Positions 26,752 through 35,816 of a stretch of 64,000 nt of DNA are shown here, in pieces. The notes beneath the pieces were generated by a model that ran no database searches, had not been told where the DNA came from, and saw only the letters and a list, made by a program, of their open reading frames with translations. Numbering within the stretch: the first letter of the stretch is position 1; each line of letters starts with the position of its first letter. The translations under genes were made by a program, and so were the position numbers. This DNA comes from Affinundibacterium macrobrachii (GTDB lineage: Bacteria > Pseudomonadota > Gammaproteobacteria > Burkholderiales > Burkholderiaceae_D), in contig NZ_BMYT01000003.1 in the NCBI RefSeq assembly GCF_014652415.1, forward strand, positions 1 to 64,000. Direction: 5' to 3'.

Positions 26752-27306
26752 TTACATAACGTAAAAATAGAGCTTTGGGATGACGGACATTAACACGCGG
26801 CTAAGTATTTGCAAAACAATTAATGCAACTAAGACAGAAAAATCGATGCCTCCCATCGCTGGTAAAACACGACGAATTGGTCGTAGCAAAGGCTCATTCA
26901 AAGCGCGAATGATTGGTGCCAGCGGTGCATAAGGATTGACGAAACTTAAAATCGCTTCTAGTACAAGCAAGGCCATTAAGCCATATAGTATCCATTGAAC
27001 CAAGCGTAACAAAGAAGCCAACATCACTACAGCAATATTCAATTGGCCGCCAAATAGCAACTCCAAGAGAATGGAAACCATTGCAACTAAAAAAGCGGCA
27101 ATCAAACTTGCCCAATCTAATCCACCAAAGCCTGGGACTAATCTTCGTATCGGCTTGACCAACCAATCTGTTAATTGATAAATCGCCTGTCCCAAAGAAC
27201 TAGGTGGTCGCAATCGTAAAGCTTGCATCCAAAATCGCAATAACAAAAAACCGGCAAAAATACCTGCAAGGATTTCGATCACAAATCCAAACAATTCATA
27301 AAACAT
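26752..27306 (-). CDS. YggT-family inner-membrane protein
   Basis: The 184 residues contain two tandem YggT repeats, each with a membrane helix followed by an amphipathic loop: WLVKPIRRLVPGFGGLDWAS in the first and PLLRPIRRVLPAMGGIDFSV in the second. YggT proteins are small integral membrane proteins linked to osmotic tolerance and cell division in different bacteria; the precise role is unsettled. It lies just after the histone-like gene but is separated from it by a strong terminator. Confidence 0.9.
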   Translation of the reverse strand: MFYELFGFVIEILAGIFAGFLLLRFWMQALRLRPPSSLGQAIYQLTDWLVKPIRRLVPGFGGLDWASLIAAFLVAMVSILLELLFGGQLNIAVVMLASLLRLVQWILYGLMALLVLEAILSFVNPYAPLAPIIRALNEPLLRPIRRVLPAMGGIDFSVLVALIVLQILSRVLMSVIPKLYFYVM

Positions 27307-27318
27307 GGATGCTTCCTC

Positions 27319-27355
27319 AAAAAAAAACCCACTGGGTGATTAACACACAGTGGGT
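27319..27355 (-). terminator. Rho-independent terminator of the histone-like gene
   Basis: On the minus strand ACCCACTG pairs with CAGTGGGT and is followed by nine T. It lies 38 bp after the stop of the histone-like gene. Confidence 0.9.
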
Positions 27356-27393
27356 ATTGTGCCTGAATAAAACCAGGCGTCCAAGTAAGAAGA

Positions 27394-28251
27394 TTACGCT
27401 GGACGTGTACCAGTTGGGAAAGGCCAAGCTGCCGTTGGGCTGACAACTGTCTTTGCTTCTGCTGGTGCTGCCGCTGCTGCAGCTGGCTTTGCAGCCGCTG
27501 GTTTAGCCGCTTTCTTTGCTGCTGGTTTCGCTGCTGGTTTCGCTGCGGCCTTTTTTGCGGCTGGCTTAGCCGCCGCTTTTTTTGCTGCTGGCTTAGCTGC
27601 TGGTTTCGCTGCTGCTTTTTTCGCTGCTGGCTTCGCTGCTACTTTTTTCGCTGCTGGCTTAGCTGCTGGTTTTGCTGCTGCTTTTTTCGCTGCTGGCTTA
27701 GCTGCTGGTTTTGCTGCCGCTTTTTTGGCTGCTGGCTTAGCTGCTGGTTTCGCTGCTACTTTTTTTGCTGCTGGCTTAGCTGCTGGTTTTGCCGCTACTT
27801 TTTTTGCTGCTGGCTTAGCTGCTGGTTTCGCTGCCGCTTTTTTCGCTGCTGGCTTAGCTGCTGGTTTCGCCGCTACTTTTTTTGCTGCTGGCTTAGCTGC
27901 TGGTTTCGCCGCTACTTTTTTTGCTGCTGGCTTAGCTGCTGGTTTCGCTGCCGCTTTTTTCGCTGCTGGCTTAGCTGCTGGTTTCGCCGCTACTTTTTTC
28001 GCTGCTGGCTTAGCTGCTGGTTTTGCTGCCGCTTTTTTCGCTGCTGGCTTAGCTGCTGGTTTCGCTGCTACTTTTTTCGCTGCTGGCTTAGCTGCTGGTT
28101 TTGCCGCCGCTTTCGCTGCTGGCTTAGCTGCTGCTTTCGCTGCTACTTTTTTCGCTGCTGGTTTTGCAGCAGGTTTTGCTGCTGCTTTTTTTGCCGCCGG
28201 TTTTGCTGCAGGCTTAGCTGCTGCTTTCTTGGCTTCGGGTGCTGTTGCCAT
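27394..28251 (-). CDS. Histone H1-like Ala/Lys/Pro repeat protein
   Basis: This 285-residue, very basic protein is almost wholly Ala, Lys and Pro, like the histone H1-type DNA-binding proteins of Burkholderiales and other bacteria. It is made of tandem 13-residue units (KKVAAKPAAKPAA or KKAAAKPAAKPAA), with some shortened or expanded copies. A short distinctive tail follows (TVVSPTAAWPFPTGTRPA). It should bind DNA without sequence preference and be disordered when free. Repeat number is likely to vary between strains. The antisense strand is also open for 188 codons because of the low complexity; I do not consider that a gene. Confidence 0.88.
   Translation of the reverse strand: MATAPEAKKAAAKPAAKPAAKKAAAKPAAKPAAKKVAAKAAAKPAAKAAAKPAAKPAAKKVAAKPAAKPAAKKAAAKPAAKPAAKKVAAKPAAKPAAKKAAAKPAAKPAAKKVAAKPAAKPAAKKVAAKPAAKPAAKKAAAKPAAKPAAKKVAAKPAAKPAAKKVAAKPAAKPAAKKAAAKPAAKPAAKKAAAKPAAKPAAKKVAAKPAAKKAAAKPAAKPAAKKAAAKPAAKKAAAKPAAKPAAKKAAKPAAAKPAAAAAAPAEAKTVVSPTAAWPFPTGTRPA
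27600..28140. repeat. 39-bp tandem repeat array inside the histone-like gene
   Basis: Nearly identical 39-bp units (KK[V/A]AAKPAAKPAA) follow one another about thirteen times. A shorter form of 9 codons occurs at the end nearest the gene start. Each unit carries a run of six or seven A on the coding strand (Lys-Lys codons). Such arrays expand and contract by recombination or slippage. Confidence 0.85.
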
Positions 28252-28773
28252 TTTGTTTCTCCTTCACGTTAGTCGGAAAAAATCAGATTAAAGTTAAAAT
28301 CCGCTCTCTTTCTAGTAAGCGGATTATTCATCGGCACAAACATGACATCTGGTTGCGCTAATGAATTCGGCACCGACTATCTTATTCACTCCCGCTGCAG
28401 AATAAGACGGTCATATGGCTTTGTCGTTTGCCCTTTTTTATTCTTCACTACAGGCAGACCTTAACACTTGATGACAACAGCCAAAACGCTATTTATAAAA
28501 CACTAGCGCTGGAATTCTTTATTTCAAATTGCTCTTAAATCCGCTTTTCAGCTCACAAATAGTTTGCCAATTGCATTTCGGATTTTCCAAACACAAAAGC
28601 GCAACACCCAGTCTCGCTGGGGTCGCGCTATCTAAACTTACCACATCGAATGAGTCTAAAAAGTTCATTCAGTTTTGTGAAGCCTTTCTTGTTCAATTAC
28701 TTTGGTCGCATTTTACTGTCTTTACGATTTTTTGTCTTGAACACTTTCGACTACAAAAATTGATTCTAATGAT
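28252..28773. other. Gap between nrdB and the histone-like gene
   Basis: These 522 bp hold the probable nrdB terminator (28598-28628) and the promoter region of the histone-like gene. A 91-codon plus-strand frame (28529-28804) has no RBS or motif and overlaps nrdB, so I do not call it. Confidence 0.5.
28598..28628 (-). terminator. Probable nrdAB terminator
   Basis: On the minus strand GCGC, ACCCCAG, a short loop, CTGGGT and GCGC form an interrupted stem followed by TTTTGTGTTT. It lies about 145 bp after the nrdB stop. Confidence 0.6.
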
Positions 28774-29976
28774 TTATTCCCAATTGAGTGCGCCACCTGT
28801 TTGATATTCGATGACACGAGTCTCAAAGAAGTTTCGCTCTTTTTTCAAGTCGATCATTTCGCTCATCCACGGGAAAGGATTTTCTTCTTGTGGGAACAAA
28901 ACATCCAGACCGATTTGTTGTGCGCGACGATTTGCGATGAATCGTAAATAGCCTTTAAACATAGGCGCATTCAAGCCGAGTACTCCTCGCGGCATTGTAT
29001 CCTCTGCGTAACGATATTCCAACTCAACCGCACGTAAAAACAACGATTTAATTTCGTCGCGAAATGCAGCAGTCCACAAATGTGGATTTTCCATTTTGAT
29101 CGTGTTGATCAAATCGATTCCGAAATTGCAGTGCATCGATTCATCACGCAAGATGTACTGGTATTGTTCCGCAGCGCCCATCATTTTATTCTGACGACCA
29201 AGCGCAAGAATTTGTGTGAAGCCAACGTAGAAGAAAAGACCTTCCATCAAACACGCAAAAACGATCAAAGAGCGCAATAGTGTTTGGTCCGCTTCCGTAG
29301 TGCCCGTCTTGAATTCCGGGTTCGTCAATACATCGATGAATGGAATCAAGAACTGATCTTTATCGCGAATCGATTCAACTTCGTTGTATGCATTGAAGAT
29401 CTCTGCCTCATCTAAACCAAGTGATTCAACGATGTACTGGTATGCATGCGTATGAATCGCTTCTTCAAATGCTTGACGCAATAAATATTGGCGACATTCT
29501 GGCGCAGTGATGTGACGATAGGTGCCGAGCACAATATTATTCGCAGCTAAAGAATCCGCGGTGACAAAAAATCCGAGATTACGTTTAACCAAACGACGTT
29601 CATCTTCAGTCAAACCATTTGGATTTTTCCACAGCTCGATATCACGCTGCATATTGATCTCTTGTGGCATCCAATGGTTAGCGCAACCCGCCAAATATTT
29701 ATCCCAAGCCCATTTATATTTAAACGGAACCAGCTGGTTCACATCGGTCTGTCCGTTGATAATCCGCTTGTCCGCGGCGTTAACACGACGGCCAATATCT
29801 TCTGCGCTCACGACAACAGGCTTGGTTACCAAGGCTGGATTCAAAGCCACATCTTGCGTTTGCATACGCGTTTGATATTGATCAAATTGATTGGCAACAC
29901 CTGCTGGTGCTGGTGGTTGCATGGCCGGACGTGGTGCCGGTGCCGCTGGTGCGACTTCATCATCCCATGAAAGCAT
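28774..29976 (-). CDS. nrdB: Ribonucleoside-diphosphate reductase class Ia, beta subunit
   Basis: NrdB carries the diiron centre and tyrosyl radical used by NrdA to make deoxyribonucleotides aerobically. The 400-residue protein begins with a Pro/Ala-rich tail of about 30 residues. The metal and radical motif [18 protein letters not shown] keeps the Glu, His and Tyr equivalent to E. coli E115, H118 and Y122, so it is of the tyrosyl-radical type. Other ligands are the Asp in TADSLAANN and those in [11 protein letters not shown] and [12 protein letters not shown]. The C-terminus ([10 protein letters not shown]) is the usual NrdA-docking end. It follows nrdA by 149 bp. Confidence 0.96.
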   Translation of the reverse strand: MLSWDDEVAPAAPAPRPAMQPPAPAGVANQFDQYQTRMQTQDVALNPALVTKPVVVSAEDIGRRVNAADKRIINGQTDVNQLVPFKYKWAWDKYLAGCANHWMPQEINMQRDIELWKNPNGLTEDERRLVKRNLGFFVTADSLAANNIVLGTYRHITAPECRQYLLRQAFEEAIHTHAYQYIVESLGLDEAEIFNAYNEVESIRDKDQFLIPFIDVLTNPEFKTGTTEADQTLLRSLIVFACLMEGLFFYVGFTQILALGRQNKMMGAAEQYQYILRDESMHCNFGIDLINTIKMENPHLWTAAFRDEIKSLFLRAVELEYRYAEDTMPRGVLGLNAPMFKGYLRFIANRRAQQIGLDVLFPQEENPFPWMSEMIDLKKERNFFETRVIEYQTGGALNWE

Positions 29977-30036
29977 GTGACATTCCTTATTTGTTAAATT
30001 TTGCTAAATTCGGTTCAGTGCAAGTTTGTTCAGCGA

Positions 30037-30072
30037 AGTTGATCACCGCAGCACATCATGCAGTGATCAACT
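30037..30072. other. Hairpin between nrdA and nrdB
   Basis: AGTTGATCAC and GTGATCAACT form a perfect 10-bp inverted repeat with a 16-nt loop in the nrdA-nrdB gap. There is no U-tract. It could stabilise or process the mRNA so as to set the NrdA:NrdB ratio. Confidence 0.5.
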
Positions 30073-30125
30073 ACCGTGATCAAACAATGCTTACAGCGCT
30101 AATTTGCAGCACTTATTTGCAACAC

Positions 30126-33047
30126 TTACTGGCAGGCTTCGCATTCTTCAAAACCTGGATCACCTGGACGCAAGTAACATGCAGCTCCCTCGGCTTCAAC
30201 CGCGGGCAATGCACTAACTTCTGCACTTGCCGCATAGCTGCCATGACCACCGTCAACTGCTACTGCGTTCAAAGCACCTGTCTTACTAGTGGATTTTTCA
30301 GTATGGGTCGCACCGATCGTACGCAAGTAATACGTGGTTTTTAAACCGCGCAACCAAGCCAGCTTATAAGTTTCGTCCAACTTCTTACCTGAAGCACCAG
30401 CCATGTAGATATTCAAAGACTGCGCTTGATCGATCCACTTTTGACGGCGTGAAGCCGCTTCTACCAACCATGTTGGGCTAATTTCAAATGCCGTCGCATA
30501 TAACTCACGCAGATCTTCTGGAATACGATCGATCTTTGCCAAGCTACCGTCAAAGTATTTGAGATCAGAAATCATCACGTCATCCCACAAGCCACGTTCT
30601 TTCAAATCACGCACCAAGTGTTCATTGATTTCAGTGAATTCACCAGACAGGTTCGATTTCACGTACAAGTTTTGATAAGTAGGCTCAATACAGGCTGAGA
30701 CACCGATAATATTAGAGATCGTCGCGGTCGGTGCAATTGCTACACAATTAGAGTTACGCATACCGTATTGCTTAATACGATCACGCACAATCGACCAGTC
30801 CATTGTTTCTGAGCTATCGACTTCCAAATAACCGCCGCGTTCTTGTGCCAATAACTTCACAGAATCCTGCGGCAAAATACCGCGATCCCACAAGGAACCT
30901 GTATAAGAACTATAACGACCGCGCTCTTGTGCTAATTCTGTCGAAGCCAAATACGCGTAGTAGCACACTGCTTCCATCGATGTATCAGCAAACTGCACCG
31001 CATCCATCGATGCGTAAGGAATACGCATCATATGCAAGCAGTCTTGGAAACCCATGATACCCAAACCAACTGGACGATGACGCAAGTTAGAATCACGCGC
31101 CTTCTTCACTGCATAGTAATTAATATCAATCACGTTATCCAACATGCGCATTGCCGTCGTGATAGTACGTTTAAGTTTTTCGTGATCCAACTTGCCATCT
31201 TTCATATGGGCTGGCATGTTGACGGAACCCAAGTTACAGACCGCGATTTCACTATCATTGGTGTTTAGTGTAATTTCTGTACACAAGTTCGAACTATGCA
31301 CAACACCAACATGCTGCTGCGGTGAGCGGATATTGCAAGGATCTTTGAACGTGATCCATGGATGACCAGTTTCAAACAACATCGACAACATTTTGCGCCA
31401 CAGATCTAAAGCCGGTACTTTTTTAGACAACTTGATTTCACCAGAAGCTGCCTTTGCTTCATATGCTGTATACGCTTCTTCGAATGCCTTACCGAACTTA
31501 TCATGCAGATCAGGTACGTCAGACGGTGAGAACAAAGTCCACTCGCCTTTTTCCATCACACGTTTCATGAACAAATCTGGAATCCAGTTGGAAGTGTTCA
31601 TGTCATGCGTACGACGACGATCATCACCGGTGTTTTTACGCAATTCCAAAAATTCTTCAACGTCCATATGCCAAGTTTCGAGATAAGCGCAGACTGCACC
31701 TTTACGCTTACCACCTTGGTTTACCGCGACGGCGGTATCGTTCACCACTTTTAAGAACGGCACCACACCTTGTGATTTACCATTCGTCCCTTTGATGTGC
31801 GCACCTAAAGAGCGCACTGGGGTCCAGTCATTACCTAAGCCACCTGCATATTTCGCCAACAAGGCATTTTCTTTGATCGCTTCGTAGATGCCATCGAGAT
31901 CATCGGCAACTGTAGTCAAGTAGCAAGACGACAATTGTGAGCGTTGCGTGCCACTATTAAATAGTGTTGGTGTTGAACTCATGAAGTCGAAAGTCGACAA
32001 CAAGTTATAGAATTCAATCGCACGAGCTTCGCGATCGATCTCGTTTAAGGCCAAGCCCATTGCTACACGCATGTAAAACGCTTGCGGCATTTCAATACGG
32101 ATATCGCGAACATGCAAGAAATAGCGATCATACAAAGTCTGCAAGCCGATGTAACCAAATTGCAAATCACGATCAGCGACCAAGGCTTTTGCCAAACGTT
32201 TCAAATCAAATTGCGCTAATTTGGCATCCAGTAAACCAGCTTCAATCCCTTTTTTGATAAATTTTGGGAAGTATTCTACGTATTCATCTGCGGCATCTTT
32301 TTGCGCCACTTCACGTTTGAACACTTCTTTACGAACTGTATGCAACAACAAACGTGCAGTAACTTGGCTGTATGCTGGTTCTTTTTCCATCATCGCACGT
32401 GCCGCCAAAATCGCCGATTTATGCAATTCTTCTACAGGGACGCCGTCATACAAATTCTTTAAAGTTTCGATCAGAATCGCTTCTGCATCCACCAAAGACT
32501 CTAGACCAACACAAGCAGCAGAAATCAAGGCGCGCACTTGCGCTACTTCTAGCACTTGCGGACGACCATCTACGATGACGTGAATTTGTGGTGCCGCTGC
32601 ATCGGACTTGCCCGCTGCTTGCGCTTCTAACTGTTGACGACGCTCTTCCATGCGTTTGGCGCGATATAACACATAGGCGCGCGCTACATCATGTTCACCA
32701 GAGCGCATCAAGGCCAATTCAACTTGATCTTGGATATCTTCAATATGGAAAGTGCCACCATTGGGCTGACGGCGCATCAATGCATTGACGACATTAGAAG
32801 TTAACTGTTCAACCAACTCACGAATTCTTGCCGATGCAGCACCTTGGCCGCCATTCACAGCCAAAAATGCTTTCGTTACCGCAATCGCAATTTTAGACGG
32901 CTCAAAACCAACGACGGCGCCGTTACGACGAATGATTCGATAGTCGCTAAAACTCGCAGTTGGAACAGTTGAACGCATTTCCAAACTTGCTTGTGCCGCT
33001 GCTGCATCAAATGCTTGGGATGGTGATATTTCTAATGAAGAGTGCAT
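30126..33047 (-). CDS. nrdA: Ribonucleoside-diphosphate reductase class Ia, alpha subunit
   Basis: NrdA binds ribonucleoside diphosphates and reduces them using the NrdB radical. The 973 residues include an ATP-cone near 36-125 (IIRRNGAVVGFEPSKIAIAV), which allows dATP feedback. The catalytic core has the redox Cys in SSCYLTTVADD, the radical Cys and Glu in NLCTEITLN, and the second redox Cys in AVCNLGSVNM. The C-terminal shuttle pair is ECEACQ. It is longer than E. coli NrdA because of the N-terminal region. The promoter lies about 300 bp upstream, where two NrdR boxes and an FNR-type box are found. Confidence 0.97.
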   Translation of the reverse strand: MHSSLEISPSQAFDAAAAQASLEMRSTVPTASFSDYRIIRRNGAVVGFEPSKIAIAVTKAFLAVNGGQGAASARIRELVEQLTSNVVNALMRRQPNGGTFHIEDIQDQVELALMRSGEHDVARAYVLYRAKRMEERRQQLEAQAAGKSDAAAPQIHVIVDGRPQVLEVAQVRALISAACVGLESLVDAEAILIETLKNLYDGVPVEELHKSAILAARAMMEKEPAYSQVTARLLLHTVRKEVFKREVAQKDAADEYVEYFPKFIKKGIEAGLLDAKLAQFDLKRLAKALVADRDLQFGYIGLQTLYDRYFLHVRDIRIEMPQAFYMRVAMGLALNEIDREARAIEFYNLLSTFDFMSSTPTLFNSGTQRSQLSSCYLTTVADDLDGIYEAIKENALLAKYAGGLGNDWTPVRSLGAHIKGTNGKSQGVVPFLKVVNDTAVAVNQGGKRKGAVCAYLETWHMDVEEFLELRKNTGDDRRRTHDMNTSNWIPDLFMKRVMEKGEWTLFSPSDVPDLHDKFGKAFEEAYTAYEAKAASGEIKLSKKVPALDLWRKMLSMLFETGHPWITFKDPCNIRSPQQHVGVVHSSNLCTEITLNTNDSEIAVCNLGSVNMPAHMKDGKLDHEKLKRTITTAMRMLDNVIDINYYAVKKARDSNLRHRPVGLGIMGFQDCLHMMRIPYASMDAVQFADTSMEAVCYYAYLASTELAQERGRYSSYTGSLWDRGILPQDSVKLLAQERGGYLEVDSSETMDWSIVRDRIKQYGMRNSNCVAIAPTATISNIIGVSACIEPTYQNLYVKSNLSGEFTEINEHLVRDLKERGLWDDVMISDLKYFDGSLAKIDRIPEDLRELYATAFEISPTWLVEAASRRQKWIDQAQSLNIYMAGASGKKLDETYKLAWLRGLKTTYYLRTIGATHTEKSTSKTGALNAVAVDGGHGSYAASAEVSALPAVEAEGAACYLRPGDPGFEECEACQ

Positions 33048-33358
33048 TTCGCCTCCAGGTTTAGGGTCTTATTAAATGTCAAAATTGAGCGTCGAACTTT
33101 AGTTATCGATTGACACATCAGAGTGATTCGTCAAACTAAAGTGAATATCTGCTCGGGTACTGCGGAATTTACTCAAACTACCGTACTGCCTGAGGTCAAA
33201 CAATCATCAACCTCAATTTCAACTTCGGCTCATGCTTATTTGAATTCAGATAAACGACAAATTCGGAATTGGATTACTCCAATCAATCCATCATCATTTG
33301 CGTTACTTACTTAGGTTCAAAACAAGCGAAAAAATAATTTTGGGAAACTTTCCAAAAA

Positions 33359-33374
33359 ACACTATATCTAGTGC
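33359..33374. promoter_or_regulatory. NrdR box 1 upstream of nrdA
   Basis: ACACTATATCTAGTGC matches the known NrdR consensus (acaCwAtATaTwGtgt). On the minus strand it contains TATAGT at 33366-33361, a plausible -10, so bound NrdR would block RNA polymerase. NrdR is the ATP/dATP-sensing repressor of ribonucleotide reductases. Confidence 0.85.
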
Positions 33375-33388
33375 GATTATTTTCATTT

Positions 33389-33404
33389 GCACTAATTCTA
33401 GTGT
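33389..33404. promoter_or_regulatory. NrdR box 2 upstream of nrdA
   Basis: GCACTAATTCTAGTGT is the second box, starting 30 bp from the start of box 1. Paired boxes about three helical turns apart are the normal NrdR arrangement. Confidence 0.8.
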
Positions 33405-33476
33405 CCAGTTCTGCAGAGTGCAACCGCTTTTTTTCACAATTGGCGGATATATTTGAGGTAAAACGATCGCTTCTAT

Positions 33477-33490
33477 TTGACATTAGTCAA
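33477..33490. promoter_or_regulatory. FNR/Dnr-type box upstream of nrdA
   Basis: TTGACATTAGTCAA is a perfect TTGAC-N4-GTCAA palindrome, identical in half-sites to those before norC and nirS. Its centre is about 130 bp upstream of the TSS predicted from the NrdR-box -10. A weak -10 (AAATAT on the minus strand) lies at the class II distance. Whether it activates or represses is open. Confidence 0.6.
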
Positions 33491-33757
33491 GCCACAAAAC
33501 TATGCGGATTAGAGAGTGAGTAGGCACTAACATCGAGTGCTAATTTCTTGTGCAGCAAAGTGAAAAATAAGAAGGCGAAAGCAAAAAAATCATCGCTACA
33601 CTGTATTACAGCGACAACAAAAAAGTGTAAGAAACCACTAGCTGTAGTTTTTTTCCGCACTAATAAGCTCTATCTAGTAGCAAAGATCAAACGCATTTTT
33701 GCCTCAGATACGCCAATTGTTTAATCAAATTAGTGCTATTAGAGAAGTCGCGTTTGC

Positions 33758-34351
33758 TTAAAACGCGAATTGATTGGAGATTGACTGCTGAAAGCGTGAC
33801 CATTCGAAAAAAGGTCCAGGGTCGGTTTTACGCCCGGGAGCAATTTCATTATGTCCAACTATGTAGTGGATAGGAAAATGCTGAAGCAAACTCATGGTCA
33901 ATAGACTCAAGCTAGCATACTGTGCATCAGTGAAGGGGCAAGTATCGCATCCCTCTAACTCAATCCCAATCGAATAATCATTGCACTTTTCGCGTCCTTG
34001 AAAACTCGACAAGCCTGCGTGCCACGCTCGCGCCAAACAAGAAACAAACTGAAATAACTGTCCATCACGGCGGATCACAAAGTGACTAGAAACCTCTAAT
34101 CCACGCAAATCAGCAAAACTAGGATGCGCATCGCAATCAAGTTGATTCTGAAACAAATCGAGTATGTAATCACTACTAAAATCGGCCTCGGGCAAACTCA
34201 TATTATGAATCACCAATAAATCGACTTGGGTATCAGCAGGACGTTCAGTAAAGTTCGGTGATATTAAAATCTGCGCTTGCTTGCACCAGCCTTGCGCATC
34301 GAAATCCAAATTCGCCACCGAAGCGAGCGTAGAATTAGTCCGCTTCAACAT
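33758..34351 (-). CDS. ampD: 1,6-anhydro-N-acetylmuramyl-L-alanine amidase
   Basis: AmpD cleaves the stem peptide from anhydromuropeptides in the cytoplasm during cell-wall recycling. Its loss often induces AmpC. The 197 residues are the usual length with no signal peptide. Zinc ligands are in LLVIHNMSLPEADFSS and in YIVGHNEIAPGRKTDPGP, with the catalytic Lys and the Asp ligand. VSSHFVIRRDGQLFQFV and YSIGIELEGCD are typical AmpD segments. The ATG lies inside the end of pilR (17-bp overlap), so the two are translationally coupled, as in other Burkholderiales. Confidence 0.94.
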   Translation of the reverse strand: MLKRTNSTLASVANLDFDAQGWCKQAQILISPNFTERPADTQVDLLVIHNMSLPEADFSSDYILDLFQNQLDCDAHPSFADLRGLEVSSHFVIRRDGQLFQFVSCLARAWHAGLSSFQGREKCNDYSIGIELEGCDTCPFTDAQYASLSLLTMSLLQHFPIHYIVGHNEIAPGRKTDPGPFFEWSRFQQSISNQFAF

Positions 34352-35816
34352 CTTGAATTTTTAATTTTTGAATTGAATAACGTAATTGCCGAAAACTGAC
34401 ACCCAATAATTCGGCCGCCTGTGTGCGGTTATTGCGGGTTCTCGCCAAGGCGGCACGAATCACCTCGCGCTCAATTTGTTCTAAATACTCGGGCAAAACA
34501 CACGGCAATTCTGGCATGACGAATAAATTGCTGGCTTGATCAGGCGCTGATTCGCTGATTGACTGTGATTCTTGCATGCCAACTACAGCAGAACTAGACT
34601 CTCGTTCAATTTGCGGTACCGATCGCAAGCTGGAACGCAATCCGAGATCGATCACATCAATACAGCCATCATTCGCAAACGCGGCTGCGCGCTCTAGGAT
34701 ATTTTCTAATTCTCGTACATTTCCGGGAAAATCATAAGCCTGTAGCGCATTCAATGCTGTCGGGTTCAAACTAATCGGATAGCCAGGTGTGGCTAACTTT
34801 AATAAGATGCCTGAGGCTAACTCGCTTACATCGTTCAAGCGTTGACGTAAGGGTGGCAGCACGAGTTCGATCACATTCAAGCGGTAATATAAGTCTTGAC
34901 GAAATTTCCCAGCGGTTACACAGGCTTCCAAATTCTGATGAGTTGCACTCAGAATACGTACATCAACCGCTTCTTCAACGGTAGCGCCAACTTTACGAAC
35001 TCGCCGCTCTTGTATTGCACGAAGCAATTTTACTTGCATAGGCAAAGGCAAATCTGCCACTTCATCTAACATTAAAGTACCGCCATTTGCTGCCTGAAAA
35101 AAGCCGTCACGATCTTCATTCGCACCGGTGAACGCACCTTTGCGATAACCGAAAAACTCGGCCTCCATCAAAGCCTCTGGAATCGCGCCACAGTTAACTG
35201 CGATAAATGGCTTATCTGCACGAGCACTATTACGGTGGATTTCTCGTGCTGCTAATTCTTTGCCGCTGCCAGACTCACCAGTAATAATTACTGGAGCCAT
35301 ACTACGCGCAAGTCGGCTAATTTGCGAACGTACATGTTGAATCTCTTCCGATTGCCCAATTAAAAACGACGGACTGGAAGGCTTAGCGGCGACAATCGCG
35401 ACTTCCTCAGTTGGCTTCACTTCTTGCATTTGCAATGCAGAACGAACTAACTTACGTAGTTGATCCAATGCCACCGGTTTAGACACATAATCAAATGCGC
35501 CCGCCTTTAAAGCAACGACGGCATTATCTGCACTACCAAAAGCAGTAATCACAGCAATTGGCGTCGATTTATATTTGCTACTGACTTCCTCGACCATCTC
35601 TAAGCCGCTACCGTCGGGCAAACGCATATCGGTGAGCACAAGGGAATAATGTTGCTTCGCCAAAAATTCGCGTGCCGCTGCTAAGGTTTCTGCCGTATCG
35701 ACATCTAAACCCATTTTGATCAAGGTAATTTCTAGTAGCTCGCGCAGATGAGCTTCATCATCAATCACCAGGATGCGTGCCGCGGCAGTTAGCTCATTTG
35801 GATTCATGATTTTCAT
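34335..35816 (-). CDS. pilR: Sigma-54-dependent response regulator PilR
   Basis: In known systems PilR activates type IV pilin transcription with RpoN. The 493 residues, from ATG 35816 (MKIMNPNELT), comprise a receiver domain (LVLTDMRLPDG with the phosphoacceptor), an AAA+ domain with Walker A GESGSGKEL and the sigma-54 contact motif GAFTGA (YRKGAFTGANED), and a Fis-type HTH (NRTQAAELLGVSFRQLRYSI). The start overlaps the end of pilS; ATG 35807 is an alternative. No pil structural genes lie in the window, so the PilR identity rests on the PilS partner and on gene order. Confidence 0.9.
   Translation of the reverse strand: MKIMNPNELTAAARILVIDDEAHLRELLEITLIKMGLDVDTAETLAAAREFLAKQHYSLVLTDMRLPDGSGLEMVEEVSSKYKSTPIAVITAFGSADNAVVALKAGAFDYVSKPVALDQLRKLVRSALQMQEVKPTEEVAIVAAKPSSPSFLIGQSEEIQHVRSQISRLARSMAPVIITGESGSGKELAAREIHRNSARADKPFIAVNCGAIPEALMEAEFFGYRKGAFTGANEDRDGFFQAANGGTLMLDEVADLPLPMQVKLLRAIQERRVRKVGATVEEAVDVRILSATHQNLEACVTAGKFRQDLYYRLNVIELVLPPLRQRLNDVSELASGILLKLATPGYPISLNPTALNALQAYDFPGNVRELENILERAAAFANDGCIDVIDLGLRSSLRSVPQIERESSSAVVGMQESQSISESAPDQASNLFVMPELPCVLPEYLEQIEREVIRAALARTRNNRTQAAELLGVSFRQLRYSIQKLKIQDVEAD

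Larger units (their letters stand above)
33048..33757. other. 710-bp leader and control region upstream of nrdA
   Basis: No gene is supported here. It holds two NrdR boxes (33359-33404) and an FNR/Dnr-type box (33477-33490), described separately. The stretch 33491-33757 is A/T-rich with several TAGTG/CACTA half-motifs that are too degenerate to call. An nrdA transcript starting at the NrdR boxes would have a leader of about 300 nt. Confidence 0.6.

Noticed and set aside
27725-28291. 188-codon plus-strand ORF (MAAGLAAGFAATFFAAG...) opposite the histone-like gene
   Set aside because: It is the complement of an Ala/Lys/Pro repeat; low complexity keeps the frame open. No RBS or domain supports it.
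28529-28804. 91-codon plus-strand frame between the histone-like gene and nrdB
   Set aside because: No RBS or motif, and it overlaps the nrdB end and its terminator.
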